A DNA stretch of 64,000 nucleotides. Origin: Nothophaeocryptopus gaeumannii (taxonomy: Eukaryota > Ascomycota > Dothideomycetes > Mycosphaerellales > Mycosphaerellaceae). The stretch lies in assembly GCA_031771865.1 (NCBI GenBank), contig JASISA010000037.1, forward strand, positions 1 through 64,000, read 5' to 3'. Positions 42,620-54,171 of the stretch are shown one piece after another (position 1 is the stretch's first letter; each line of letters starts with the position of its first letter). The translations under genes and the position numbers were made by a program. The notes under the pieces are model-generated. The model was not told the origin of the DNA, ran no database searches, and saw only the letters and a program-made list of their open reading frames with translations.

Positions 42620-43716
42620 TCAGGCTACTGCCACGCCAAGGGCCTCTGCGATCATTGTTCTTGATACCTCTCGCCCAAGCAGCCACCCGAGCCCGACAAT
42701 GGTGTCGATGAGGCCCTTATTCCCAACCTCAGTCCCTCTCATGGCGAACCAATGTGCGTGTGGACAGCCTGGATAGAAGTCCATCTTCGTGGGCACACCT
42801 GCCGACTTCAACATCTCTTCGTATAGCAGACCGTCATCTCTCAGCGGGTCCATACCGTCCACCTGAAAGTAAGTCCTAGGTTGCTCCGACATCTTCGTCT
42901 TCGAATTGGCTGCGTACCGAAGATCGGAGTCCTTGTCCCACTGGACTGCCACCTGGGTCATCTCTCTCGCTGCTTTCGTCAGACCTGGAGATTGCGAGTT
43001 CTGATCTAGAGAGATGTAATGCGACTTGTACTGATCCGGACAGATCCCGGGGTGCATCAATGAAGGTACCGCGAGCCATTGTGCTGTGAGCGAGTGACGA
43101 AGTGGCTCTCGCTGGAATTTTCGCGACAACGCTGCTGATATTGATGCGCCTGCCGACACGCCTCCGATGATGAAGCCAAGTTCTGGGTCTGCGCGCAACA
43201 GAGGACCCGTTGCGTTCTTGTCAATCCAGATCAAGCTGTCCAAGGCGTCCGTCTGGGCAAAGGGAAACTTGTGCTCGGGACTAAGCCGGTAATTGATACA
43301 GACAACCGTTGCTCTAAAAAGTTCCGTACATATTCGAGCATTCTCCGTCAGCTGGTCATTGTCACCAGCTATGAACCCGCCTCCGAAAAGTAGTACGATC
43401 AGTGGGCCAGGCAGTCTCGCCGACGGTTGACAGATTTTGATTGTGCTCATGAAACCATCTCGCATCGGGATTTCATGATAGGACTCATCGAGTTCAGGAG
43501 ACGCTGGTCCAAGCCTTGTGAGTGTTGACTCTGTCACCGCTCGTAACGCAGCCCTAGACGCCAGCGGGTCGTTTCGCTGAGGCGGCGGCGGATGTTTTTT
43601 GTAGAACTGTCAACATGTCAATGCTCTGGCAGATGTCTACTTCTGAATGCGCTTACTTCTGAAACTTGCGGATGCGGCTTCGCGGACTCTGCTAATTCAT
43701 CTGCAGATAGCAACAT
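42620..43716 (-). CDS. alpha/beta hydrolase (hormone-sensitive-lipase family, fold-3)
   Basis: Exon 1 (43716-43657) encodes MLLSADELAESAKPHPQVSE. Intron 43656-43607 (GTAAGC...TTGACAG) is in phase 0, and exon 2 runs to 42620, for 348 aa in total. The oxyanion-hole motif is FGGGF (about 94-98; HGGGF in most relatives, so the first His is replaced by Phe). The nucleophile elbow is GVSAG (Ser near 171), with Asp in GMDPLRDD (about 273) and His in CPHAHW (about 303). It is an esterase or lipase acting on small carboxyl esters; substrate unknown. It may be co-inherited with the neighbouring amidase and CMD gene as a small catabolic group (inference). Confidence 0.88.
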
Positions 43717-44700
43717 CTCGAGGATTCTGTGTCGTCAACCACCGGAACTGGCCAATAAGGTTTCAACAAACGGCAACTCACAGTAGATGTGGCACGATCA
43801 CAACACTAAACTGGGAGAAAGGCAGTAAAGGTTGTCCGTTTCCAGCGGACTGCGAGTAAAACGGTTTAAATGGATGCACGTATGCGCAAGCTAAATGCCA
43901 AAGGAGCGACTGTCGCATGCGACCTCACGGGGAACACGATTACCTCTTTTGGCAATCGCATTGCTGGAGCTATAAGATCAGAAGCGGCCATCCATGGCGA
44001 AACACGTCTGCGCGTGTGTGCACATTGATGAAGACGCGGCGTCCGCACGAGAATTCTGCTCGTCCTCACCTCGCTCTTCGTTGTCTGCTTGCCGGCCGGG
44101 CTTCCGGGAATGCAATTACCTCATCTGGATGGGAACATCCATGCAAGCGGCGAACATTTCATCCAATCATGTTGGAGCAGGCTACCAAGTACCAGATCCG
44201 ATGTGTCGTTTCCCGGGTTCCTTGCAGCAACAACTCCGAGTTCATCTCATATTCAGATCTACTAGGTTGCGAAAACGCCGACGGGGTGATAAGTTCATGC
44301 ACCTCATGAGGTCTTGTGAAGGTCTTGAACTTCGGTCAAGCTCTACAACCGAGGTGCCGGAGCATCGACTGATAGGGCAGGTGCCTATCTGTCAACATCC
44401 TCGCGCACCGAGCCCACCACGACTACATTAGCAAGACCGTGCTACCCAGAAGACATTCGCAATCTGAACACATTGTATCGATCTCGAAAGGCTTTGACTT
44501 GATCTTGACCTGCACCTGCGACAGCCGCCAGTCTTGGTCAGCAGCTAAAACCCCTGGACATCAAACATATATGAACATCTATCCTGGTAGCTATAGCGTC
44601 GCTAGAGCTTTGCAAGCTAGCAGATACAGATTCGATCTCACGATACCTCTGTCTGATCCATTGGAGAGGTCCATTCACGAAGCGGGACTGAAGTCGGGAT
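43717..44700. other. intergenic, about 1 kb between divergent hydrolase and amidase genes
   Basis: A few open frames over 100 codons overlap each other without motifs; none called. It should contain the promoters of both flanking genes. Confidence 0.5.
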
Positions 44701-46320
44701 ATGGAAGCGTGGGAGGCTCAAGCACAGATCGCACGAGATCACAGAGGCGCTTCGCTTGCGAAGGTCGACCCGCCCTTGCTGTTGCTGGATGGAGAATTGC
44801 ATCTCAGCTCACAAGGTCTTCCGGCCAATCTTTTAACCTTGCGAGAATACGAGCTCACATCTAACTATGGCCCAAATGAGATCCTGAAGCAGCTACGCGA
44901 GAAGGCGTTCACTGTGGAAGAGCTGACTCGAGCTTTTCTGCGTCGATCAGTCATTGCACATCACGCCACGAACTGCCTGACAGAGCTCATGTGGGATGAA
45001 GCAATCGAGCGGGCACGTTGTCTTGATGCACTTCCAGAAAAAGATCGCGGACCTTTGTTCGGCCTGCCAATCTCCGTGAAAGAGCATCAAGGCATGCACA
45101 TCTACAACAAAAGCACAAACTGCGCGTATTCAGCTTGGGTCGGTCGACCGTCTCCTCACTCGCCTCTCAACGAGATCTTGTGGAGTGCCGGCTGCGTGTT
45201 CTATGTCAGGACCAATCAGCCACAGACGCTTCAATGCGTCGAATGTAACAATAATATCTATGGAAGGACTGTCAACCCCTGGAATCGAAACCTGTCAAGT
45301 GGCGGAAGCAGTGGCGGGGAAGGTGCTCTAATCGGCATGAGGGGAGGTGTCTTGGGTATTGGTGGCGATATTGGAGGCAGCGTACGAGTGCCAGCAGCCA
45401 GCAATGGCGTCTACGGCTTCAAGCCGACCGCGAAGCGGCTGGGCGTTGCTGGGATGACTGCGACAATGGCTGGGAATGAGGGTATTCAAGCGACGTACGG
45501 ACCATTGTCGACTGATCGGGAAGCGCTGGACTTGTTCATGAAGGTAGTGCTGGACGGGCAACCCTGGAGACATGATCCTTCTCTCGAGACGAGATTCTGG
45601 ATCCCGGTATCGATCGACAGGCCATTGAAGATCGCCGTCATGTGGTGGGATGAAGTTGTGATGCCCCATCCGCCTGTACGACGAGCTCTTGCTCATGTAG
45701 TTGAAGCTTGTCTCAAAGCCGGGCACGAAGCCTTGGACTGGAAGCCGCTTGATCACCTCAATGCGTGGGACTTGTACGTCTCCCTTCTTTATCCAGACGG
45801 GGGTGAGGAGACTCGTAGGCCGCTGGTAGAAGCCGGCGAGCCTATCCTGCCTCTCATTGACTGGATTACAAAGGAGCAGCCAGAAGCCAAGGAGCGGACG
45901 ATTACCGAACACTGGGAGCTTGTCCGTCAACGAGAAGTTTACCGAGCGAAGTACGCTGGACATTGGAATGCCACAGCGAATGACGATGGTCGTGAAGTCG
46001 ATATCATTCTCTGTCCTGCGGGACCGGGCGTTGCGTCTCTTCATGATACTGCCAGGTACTGGTCCTACACTAGTCAATGGAATCTGCTAGACTACCCAGC
46101 AGCAGTCTTCCCAAGCTCGCTCTTCGTTGATCCGGCGAAAGATGCGAAAGACCATACCTACCATCCCGTCAATGACCAAGACTCCTACAATTATAATCTT
46201 TATGACCCGGAGAAGTTCGTCGGCGCTCCGATCAGTTTACAGATTGTTGGAAGGAAAGGAATGGACGAAAAAGTCCTCGCATGCTTGGCGAAAATCGATC
46301 GAGCTCTGGGCCGCACATGA
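44701..46320 (+). CDS. amidase (amidase-signature family, acetamidase-like)
   Basis: Single exon, 539 aa, starting MEAWEAQAQIARDHR. The Ser-Ser-Lys triad is visible: Lys in GLPISVKEH (about 127), cis-Ser in GGSSGGEGALIG (about 203) and the nucleophile Ser in GGDIGGSVRVPA (about 227). The C-terminal part with QWNLLDYPAAVFP and GAPISLQIVGRK is typical of fungal fatty-acid/acetamide amidases. It hydrolyses a carboxamide to acid and ammonia, probably in the cytosol, since there is no signal peptide. Length and motifs are complete. It starts directly before two transcription units on the other strand. Confidence 0.93.
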   Translation: MEAWEAQAQIARDHRGASLAKVDPPLLLLDGELHLSSQGLPANLLTLREYELTSNYGPNEILKQLREKAFTVEELTRAFLRRSVIAHHATNCLTELMWDEAIERARCLDALPEKDRGPLFGLPISVKEHQGMHIYNKSTNCAYSAWVGRPSPHSPLNEILWSAGCVFYVRTNQPQTLQCVECNNNIYGRTVNPWNRNLSSGGSSGGEGALIGMRGGVLGIGGDIGGSVRVPAASNGVYGFKPTAKRLGVAGMTATMAGNEGIQATYGPLSTDREALDLFMKVVLDGQPWRHDPSLETRFWIPVSIDRPLKIAVMWWDEVVMPHPPVRRALAHVVEACLKAGHEALDWKPLDHLNAWDLYVSLLYPDGGEETRRPLVEAGEPILPLIDWITKEQPEAKERTITEHWELVRQREVYRAKYAGHWNATANDDGREVDIILCPAGPGVASLHDTARYWSYTSQWNLLDYPAAVFPSSLFVDPAKDAKDHTYHPVNDQDSYNYNLYDPEKFVGAPISLQIVGRKGMDEKVLACLAKIDRALGRT

Positions 46321-46358
46321 GAAAGGAAGTCAAACTAATGAAATTCCATTCGCAACCC

Positions 46359-47100
46359 TCAACTCTTCATTCCCTCCCCTCCACCCTCTTTCCCTCCATC
46401 CTCATAAGCCGGCGGCAAATCCCCGGCCCCAGTCCCAGCAGCACCCGCCCCCTCCCCCAATCTCGCCGATTTCCTGAAAACATTCGCCGGCACCCCTCCC
46501 ACTTCCCCACCCACCGCCTTAGTACTCACACTCGGCACCATCAACGTACACGCAGCATCCGGCACCGTCTCCAAAAGCTCATTCAACCTCAACTCAACAA
46601 ACCTCTTAAACGCAAAGAACGCCTCCGCTTTCGTCTCCCCATCTTGTTTCGGTTCGATTTTCGCTTCTATGATTCCGTTTTTGGAAGCTACGAGTGTGGC
46701 GACGAGACGATCGCCAGAGTTGTCGGCGGTGGAGTATTTGCCGGTCTTGCGGGAGAAGAGGAGTTTGAAATCGTGGGTGGAGAGGTTGGAGGCACCGTTT
46801 TGGGAGATGAGGGTTACGAGGGCGTCTAAGCAAACGAGCACAGGTCAGATATGAGGGGAAGATGTGTGGTTTGGGGTGGGGATGTTAGGTTAGGCTAGGT
46901 CAGAGTGGGAGGTGGAGTGGAGTGGATGGCATACAGATGAATTGTTCTCGATCCTGATGGTTACGAAAACAGATTGTTGATGTTGGCGTAGATCTAGAGC
47001 CGCTAGTGAATGAAGATGATGCGGGTTCCCAACCCCATTCTGTGCATTGGGGGAGGACGGCGGCGATTTTGTGGTAGGCTTGGGATTGTGCGTTGCCCAT
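46359..47100 (-). CDS. putative N-myristoylated protein of unknown function
   Basis: The ATG at 47100 gives MGNAQSQAYHKIAAVLPQCT. Gly2 with Ser6 is an N-myristoylation signal, so membrane attachment is likely. Exon 1 is 47100-46935 and the intron 46934-46826 (GTATGC...GCTTAG). Exon 2 runs to 46359, giving 210 aa in frame. The middle (ALVTLISQNGASNLSTHDFK, LLFSRKTGKYSTADNSGDRL and AFFAFKRFVELRLNELLE) looks like a folded alpha/beta domain, and the tail is Gly/Pro-rich and disordered. I know no family name. The gene ends only 38 bases from the stop codon of the amidase on the other strand. Confidence 0.75.
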
Positions 47101-47434
47101 TTTCTTTCTTTTTCCCTTTTCACATTGCTCGATGAGCTTTGGAAGGCAATAGGGGGAGTAACGCGGAAATGGAAAGATGAATGGGTTGGAAAAGTCGAGA
47201 TGCATTGTTCACGGGAAATGTGCTGCCTTGAAGGATGCACCTGAGGTGGTACAAGTGGGCTTGAGGCACAGCCACCACAGCTGCAAGCTTCTTGCACTTC
47301 AGCTCGCTATGGTATGTTAGAGCCACGCCTTTGAAGTTCGTACCAATTGTTGTCTGCGGTTGCCCGGCATGGAGCGATGCGGATGCGCATGTGGTGTTGT
47401 AGTGGAGGTTGGTGTGGCGCGAATTCCCCGTTCG

Positions 47435-48866
47435 CTACTGTGTCGGACACTCCGCGGCGTATGGCGCGCTTGTCACTGGCAGCGGGTCGTCCTTTGCAGC
47501 ATCTGCCATATCATTATCTTGCTCTTGAATAAGGTCGATCAATATTTCTGCTTTCTTCGTGACCTCATCTGTCTGCCTCTCTTCCTCCTCTCCCTCCTTC
47601 GGATTTCGGTCCCGCAGATGAGCATCGACGTAGAGCTTGGTATTGCCCAAAGCAACCAGCTCTGGGTCGAGATAATGCTTCAGCATGTCATGTCCAGGTT
47701 GAATTAATGGATTTTCTCCATCCGCGTTGCCTGTGGCATGACAAAGAGATCAAGCTTCCAAGTGCTTCTGATCTTTGCTCGAAACAGCCAGTCGATTGCG
47801 GAACTGTGCGTCTGATCGTTACGAGAGTTTTCGTTGCCTCTCAACTTCTCGAGGCCTCCGATGAGTGCTTCACAGAGTGTAGCAGGTTTACAATTTGGGC
47901 CAGCCTTGACGAAAAAATTCGTCGGTAGCGCAAGCTCTTCAATTCCAACAGCGTTGGTGATGCGATTCACCATGCGAACACCCAGATGTGCATCTGCTTC
48001 AATTTTGTTGACACCTAGTTTGCGAATGACTGTTTGAAAAATGATCGAAGGTTACTTAGTAACATTGGTGTCGTTTTGGCCGGTCTCGCGAATCTTCCTG
48101 AAAATGGCGTAGACCCTGTCGTATAAGTTCAGATGAGTGATCCGGTAGGCTGGCTCTATGTCGATCATAGGTAAGTCTTCGAGGCTAGACTTACATGCCC
48201 AGTGAGTGTTTCGCCGTTCACTCGCCGAGTTAGAACCTAGCACGTGCCCGTCGATGCCATAGTCGGAGACGCATGTCTCGAGAGCACGTCGATCAGAGGT
48301 TGACCAGACTCACCTCAGTATTGCCGCAGTAAGCCAGACCGCGCCGAGTGTGCTCCGTCAGAATAGCACCAGTCAGTGGAAAGTGGTCGGAATTGGGTGC
48401 GGTGGCACTGAGCTGCGACGCGCCAAAATGAAGATAGATTTTCTTGTCAGGCTGTTCCATCCCCGGCCGGTAGCTCTCCATGCTGGGCTCTTCGGCAAGA
48501 GCCATCACCCACACCTGCGGAGGGAGCTCAAGGCCATTGGAACCAGGCGATTGAACAAACAGATCCTGCACTCGCTGCCAACGACAGCGGGAGAAAGGGT
48601 CCAGATTCGTGTACTCGTCGCGATGATCGGAATCCCTTGGCCTCAACAGATCTGACAAGCGCAGCGTGCCGTCCGGCGGACACCTCTTTCCACCAGCGGC
48701 CACAAATGATCGCACCCAGATTTTCAGGCGTAGCTTGTGGCGATAGGTGGTCGACGAGTGTAGTCGTGTATCTCGCGAAGCCTTCGTCTTCGAACTCGAG
48801 TCTGATGTGAACTGTTGCCAAAGCAGGATCATTCTGAGTCTTTGGTTCTTTGCCTCTGAGCTGCAA
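47435..48866 (-). pseudogene. decayed multi-exon gene of unknown function
   Basis: Protein-like sequence runs on the minus strand through several frames: MQLRGKEPKTQNDPALATVH and TPENLGAIICGRWWK, then after a shift near 48690 RPRDSDHRDEYTNLDPFSR and WVMALAEEPSMESYRPGMEQ. An apparently good intron follows (donor after NTE at about 48313, acceptor before TCVSDYGIDGHVLG). Further on come RITHLNLYDRVYAIFRKI, VNRITNAVGIEELALPTNFF and LKHYLDPELVALGNTKLYVD. At least two joins have neither splice sites nor common frame, so the gene looks broken. No domain recognised. Confidence 0.5.
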
Positions 48867-49681
48867 CGGTCTTCATCGTGGATTGTTAGCAGTGGCTTGG
48901 CGTTGTTAGTAGCAGGTGGCGTGCGACAGAAAAGTCAGCGAGAGGGATGCTATCCTGCAAATATAGACATCGCTCGCGTTGAAATGTCCAAGCAGACATC
49001 AAGCAATCGTATTGTCACTACAAGACATGCGCTGGCAGGTTGCAACGTCTTCGTGAGAAAAAGCTTCACTTCGTGCTTTGAGCCACATAAGATATTATTG
49101 TCCAAGTATGGTGGTGGCTATGTTTCGTAACTCCAAACTGAGATGGTTCAAGTATCCGTAAGACATTACCTGTTTGTATAGGCGAAGGTGAGTGCAGACC
49201 ACCTCATGGCCTGCGAAGGTTTGGCGAACGATTCGCGAAGGTCCACTGTACAAGTGTTCTCGTAATCAAGATGTCCCGTCGTCCCACGTCAGAACGAAGG
49301 GCAACACAATAATATGCCATATCTCTAAGGCTTAAAGAGTGTGCAGCTTTGGTACAGTATCTGCTTGTGCTATTGAGGAGAGCGGGGATTGCTTGTCTTC
49401 TGATGCAGCCTGAGAAATCCGCAGAGTAGGCCTTTTAAGTCGCCGTAGCTTCGCCGTCGTAGCGAGTGAATGTCCTTGACGTCGATGTTGATGTCGATGT
49501 CGGCGAGAGATTGATGACTTCAGTGGGATGAATCCGAACGCTCTCAATTGTGACCCCATTTTGCATCTCGACCTCCGTCATTGCATCCTTCCACTCAACT
49601 TCATTACGAAAGTCAGCGTCCTTCGAATCCGACATCAAGAGCTCACTCGACAGCAATAACGTCGAGACAATTCCCTCCCAG
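48867..49681. other. intergenic, about 800 bp
   Basis: Between the decayed gene and AIM32. Frames at 49332-49722 on the minus strand are shadows of the AIM32 leader. Nothing else seen. Confidence 0.5.
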
Positions 49682-50804
49682 ATGTTTATCTTCCGGCACG
49701 GAGGCCGTAATGCTGCTCGCATCTCACTTGCTACCGCTTACCCTCAACAGCGCTTCGCATCCAAGATCTCCATTCCATTCGCGCCGCCCCCGGTACCCGT
49801 CATCGAGTCCTGCCCATCAGCAACATGCCCGTGCAGGGAATCACCGCCTGGGCTAGACATCGAACGCGAGACGAATATCAACGGATCCATAGCCTCATAC
49901 GCGAAACAAGTCCTGATCTGTACGGGCAAAGACGATTGGAAGAGCAAGATCGAGGATGAGGATGATGCTGTCCTACAACGGACAATGAAGACTTTCTTAA
50001 CAAGAAATGGGAAATATGCGAATGTGGGTAGCATGCACACAGCGAGCGTACCCTGTACGGCCAGAGTAGAACAGAGGCTGATAGCGTATATAGCCATACC
50101 ACAACGTCCTTATCACGAATTCTTCTTTCCCTCCTACACCCACATCCACTTCGAAACCTTCACCATCCGCAGAGGTAGAACCAACCTCATCCACTTCAGC
50201 ATATCTCCTACCAAGCTTCCAATACATCCCTCAAATACCAACATCACCCGAAGAAGTGGAGAAATTCATTAAAGCCTTCATCCTCCCAAGCAAACTCCAC
50301 AAACAAAACGATACTCTTACCCAGGAACAACGAAAAACTCTCCTCCGCGACCCAGCTCTCCAGGCCCAGTTCCTGGGTACAAGACCGATCTCCGAGGTGT
50401 TGGTTCTGATCTGTGGCCACGGAGGCCGCGACGAACGTTGCGGTAAACTCGGCCCCTTACTACGAGACGAATTCGAAGAGAAACTTCGACGAGAACATAT
50501 AGCCGTGCTGAACGGTCCTCCCACAGGCGATGAAGACGTCCCCTTGCCGTCCAAACCGCGACGTCTCGCGGCACGAGTCGGACTGATATCGCATATTGGC
50601 GGACATAAATGGGCGGGAAATGTGATCATCTACGTACCACCACATTTGTCTCATCATCCGTTAGCAGGGAAAGGGATATGGTATGGAAGGGTGGGACCGG
50701 AGCATGTTGAGGGGATTGTGGAGAAAACGGTGGTTGAGGGGAAGGTGATCAAGGAGTTGTTCAGGGGTGGGATTGGAAGAGAGGGGGAAATGATACGAGT
50801 GTAA
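49682..50804 (+). CDS. AIM32: AIM32-like mitochondrial thioredoxin-fold [2Fe-2S] protein
   Basis: The ATG at 49682 gives MFIFRHGGRNAARISLATAY and QQRFASK, an Arg-rich presequence. Intron 50024-50093 joins KYAN to PYHNVLITNSSF; the product is 350 aa. The diagnostic sucrase/ferredoxin-like motifs are CGHGGRDERCGK (about 220-231) and SHIGGHKWAGNVIIYVP (about 278-294), which provide Cys/His ligands of a [2Fe-2S] cluster in yeast AIM32, a protein of the matrix and intermembrane space. A second CPSATCPC motif near residue 45 adds Cys. Its 3' end faces ORC5, 45 bases away. Confidence 0.88.
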
Positions 50805-50849
50805 GCTGTTTTCACACCTATACAGCATTAGACTACTCAGCTCAGTCGT

Positions 50850-52286
50850 TCAGTCTACGACATAATCTATAAGATTAAAGTCCAGACCTCTGGCGAGGCT
50901 TTGGACGTGTTCCCATGTGATCAGTGGTCCGACGCGCCATTTTCCGCCTGGTTCTAAAGGATCACCACTGCCGATGCCGCCTGCTCGGACGAGGAGGCGC
51001 AGGCTGGAGAGAGTGGCGATTTGCTTGTAGACGTCGATAGTCGTCCGTACGTCCTCTGGCAGAATGGCATGCAAGATCGCCAGCAATCGATCGACAGTGA
51101 AAGTAGATGCCGCCAAAAGATGTCGAGGTATCTTGCGCGTCTGACTCTTTCTGCCTCCAGACCTCGCAGTCCCGCCTCCCTTCTTTCGCCTCTTGCGCTC
51201 AGTGGCCTTCATGAAGTACAACGCATCCATCCGCGCTGGATTGAACGATGCCAGGTACGCAGCAACGAGTAGCCACTTGGCGTAATATGGCAGCTCGTGA
51301 GTCTTACTCTTCGAGATGATCGTTGCTGCTTCGGGCTTGGAGATGATGAAGTCCAGGAATATGCCTTCGTCAGCGAAGAGTCTCCGCTGCGCTACCATGA
51401 GACGACTGAAGTCTCGAGTGCCAAATTCGCCTTTGAGGACTGGTGCTACGAATGGTGGCCATAGCTTGTGACAGACTTCACGAAAAGATGAGAGATCACG
51501 GGCGGCGCTTTGGCTCAAAGCGTCCCATACTGCTGCACAAAACCTCGGCCATAGCCAGGCCTTGTCTTCGTCGTGCACCTCTTCGTCGTATTCCATATCA
51601 GCAGGCAGCGTGCTCAAATCCAGGAAGATGTCCGGCGCCTTCTGTGCCAAGATATGGACAGACTGATTGCGTGAGTAGGCAGCGAAGTGTATGTGAGGTA
51701 CTCCAGCATGATGTAGGAAACGCGGTGACGGATGGCGTACTATCAGGAGCACCGCGAGCTGCGGTGTTACTTCTCCCAACCTGGCCAAAGCAGGGAGGAG
51801 TGTAGGTGGTACATCTCGTTGCCGGTCAATTCCATCGAACACCAGCACGAATTTGTCTTCCTTCGATAACAGTGTCTGGAGATGCACTGACAGGGCTGGG
51901 ATGTTCTCGCATCGTCCGTTGTATGCACGAGCAGTGCCGTTGACTCCTTCTTGCTGTAATGCCTCCTGCACTGTGCTCACGGTCCGCTCCAGCAGATGCC
52001 GTCCTGTGACGCATTCTCGGCTCCGTACAACCGCATGGCGCAGCTTGCTTGCCTCCAAATATGATCGGATGACACTGCTCTTTCCCGTCGCTCTGGTCCC
52101 ATATGCGACAATCGAGGAAGGACTCGGCAAGGTCGGCTATCACCAGATCAGTCGGGATCGCGGGCGGCAGGTGATGGGAGAACAAACGGAAAGAAGGGCT
52201 GATAGTTGCCGCAGCTGGACATCCCGACACGGCCACTGCTGTGATAGTGTCAGAAGCAGCTCGCTCGGCAGCATCGCGAGGCCCAT
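50850..52286 (-). CDS. ORC5: origin recognition complex subunit 5
   Basis: Exon 1 (52286-52188, MGLAMLPSELLLTLSQQWPC) and exon 2 (52136-50850) are joined over an intron at 52137-52187 (GTTTGT...GATAG), for 461 aa. It is an AAA+ ATPase subunit of ORC. The Walker A GTRATGKSS lies near residue 45 and the Walker B-like FVLVFDGIDRQRD near 130. The ORC5-typical C-terminus includes ELPYYAKWLLVAAYLASFNP, a basic insert (ATERKRRKKGGG) and RLLAILHAILPE. It binds replication origins in the nucleus. The length is normal and no lesions are seen. Confidence 0.92.
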
Positions 52287-52635
52287 GATGTTCGAGGTAG
52301 ATGCTAATTGTACTGCATGTGAAGGGGCCCGTTGGGCGTTGGCCGTTTGACGCGTCTGGGAAGACGCGAGGACTGCGACAAGGGTGGGCTGCAATTGGCT
52401 TTCGGTAGAAGGTTCAGCCGACGGACCCTAGTCACCTTCCCAAATTTCGTGAACTTCACATGTGAATTGAGCAGGAACAACAATGACTTCGTTGCTGGGC
52501 AGCGGGGGAGGGCCGTTGCGCTCTTTCCTCGCGAATATGCTGTCCTGGCCATGGCCTTTCTTTGCGCGACCTGCAAACTTCATCTTCAATGCAATCACCA
52601 ACATCTTCCACCGCACAACATACATCGCCTCCACC
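52287..52635. promoter_or_regulatory. bidirectional promoter region of ORC5 and TAD3
   Basis: 349 bases separate the two divergent start codons. It includes a GACGCGTCTGG motif (near 52349), which contains ACGCGT, the core of the MBF/MCB G1/S element of yeasts. That would suit a replication gene (inference). An in-frame upstream ATG for TAD3 lies at 52483. Confidence 0.4.
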
Positions 52636-54171
52636 ATGGCCCACGCCATCCGCCGCGACTCCAAGGTCCCTGTCGACCCAGAGCCCAAGCGGCAGATGGT
52701 CCACCTGAAGACGAAAGAAGAATGCCGCCTGGGCAACGAGACCATCCAAGTGTGGACCGTCGAGCTGCCTAGTAAGCATGCTGAAGGGATCCTCAAGTAC
52801 TTCCCTCACCGATACCTACTGTCAAATGTATTCACGTGCTGACTACCCTCCAGAGTGATCAAGGAGAACGTGCCTGGCCAGGACTCGATCGACCTGCAAC
52901 ACCTGCGCCGCTTCGCCAAACCAAAGTATCTACCTGAGCACGTTCTAGGCAAGCGTGACTTGGTCAAGGAGATGTACAGCGTACCTCGCGCCTGGCAGTC
53001 AACGCCACCCGCCGTCATGCAGGCGCCCGCGACGTCCGTCTGGGAGTACTCGACGCCTGCCAAATCGCGTCAGAACGGTCGCCCGCCCACGCTACACCTG
53101 CTCGTGTGTCCTACGAGGATTATGAGTCTGAAGGATCTGCACGACATTTTGAAGGAGCACACCCCCTTCTGCTCGTCCGCCGACTCGTGGGCATATCCAC
53201 TCGAGATTAAAGAAATCACCGTCCCGCTACTCGCACCAACAAGCCCAGAGCAAGCAGCAGCTTGGTCCAGGGAGTACTGGCCAACCTTCTACCGCAAGAC
53301 CAACCCCTTCGGCGCTCACCCAGCCAGCATCGAGAAGGCGGAGTTTGAGCTGCACAACCCAGAGGAAGACAACGCCGGTGTCCAAGACATGATGGCACTC
53401 GCTGAGAAGGCAGGTGACGAGCACCTCCGCCGTGGACTCGGGTCCGGAACCGGATGCGCTATCGTCGAGCGTGTCGACGGCGCTACTCAGATCATCGCTG
53501 TCGCTGGTGACGCCAGACACAAGCCACAGGCGCACCAATACGCTGAAGGCCAGGACGCGTGCTGCCGCGGCAACATGATGGGCCACGCAGTCATGCGCGC
53601 CATCGGCATGGTCGGCCGCAAGCGCCTTCGCGTCGCCACTCAACAAGTTGCCCGCAATGCCGCCAAAGCCGAGAGCAACTTCCACAAGGGTGGTCTCATC
53701 GTCGACGAGGAAGCTCGTGACGCCTTCTTCTCCGACCTCCCCATAACCGACCTCGAACGCAAGTACTTCGTCGAGGACAACCTCAAACCCGACGGCTACC
53801 TCTGCCTCAGGCTCGAGATCTTCTTGACCCACGAGCCTTGCATAATGTGCTCGATGGCACTGGTGCACAGCCGCGTCGGACGTGTCATCTTCAAGCACCG
53901 TATGCCCAAGACCGGGGGCCTGACTGCTGAGATGGTTAGAAACGACTCTGGGCCGGTCGGCCTCGGTTACGGCATGTGCTGGCGCAAGGAACTCAACTGG
54001 CAGTTCATGTGCTGGGAGTACATGCCGGCGCACGAGCAGGGCACGGTGGACAGACAGAGCAGCCGCAAAGACTCGAAGAACAACGAGAAGTATCCAGAAG
54101 AAGCAGAAGATACTGAGGATATTAAGAGTGCTAATGTTACTGTGAGCAGCTTTGCGAGCATGCATGTGTAG
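52636..54171 (+). CDS. TAD3: tRNA-specific adenosine deaminase subunit TAD3
   Basis: Start chosen at 52636 because of its CCACCATGGCC context; the same frame is open back to an ATG at 52483. Intron 52797-52853; 492 aa. It is the non-catalytic partner of TAD2, making inosine at wobble position 34 of tRNA. The deaminase domain has GHAVMRAI (about 297), where Val replaces the catalytic Glu of HAE, and the zinc ligands EPCIMCSMALVHSRVGRVIF (about 381), both hallmarks of TAD3/ADAT3. The N-terminal half (KYLPEHVLGKRDL and LHLLVCPTRIM) matches the ADAT3-specific region. A hydrophilic tail follows. Confidence 0.93.

Noticed and set aside
43866..44431. Frames of 130-145 codons between hydrolase and amidase genes
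   Set aside because: Three overlapping frames on the same strand; none resembles protein. Treated as the divergent promoter region.
52483..52635. Upstream in-frame ATG giving TAD3 a 51-residue hydrophobic extension
   Set aside because: The ATG at 52636 has a better context (CCACCATGG) and fits the length of fungal TAD3; the extension is not typical. A mitochondrial or alternative form is not excluded.
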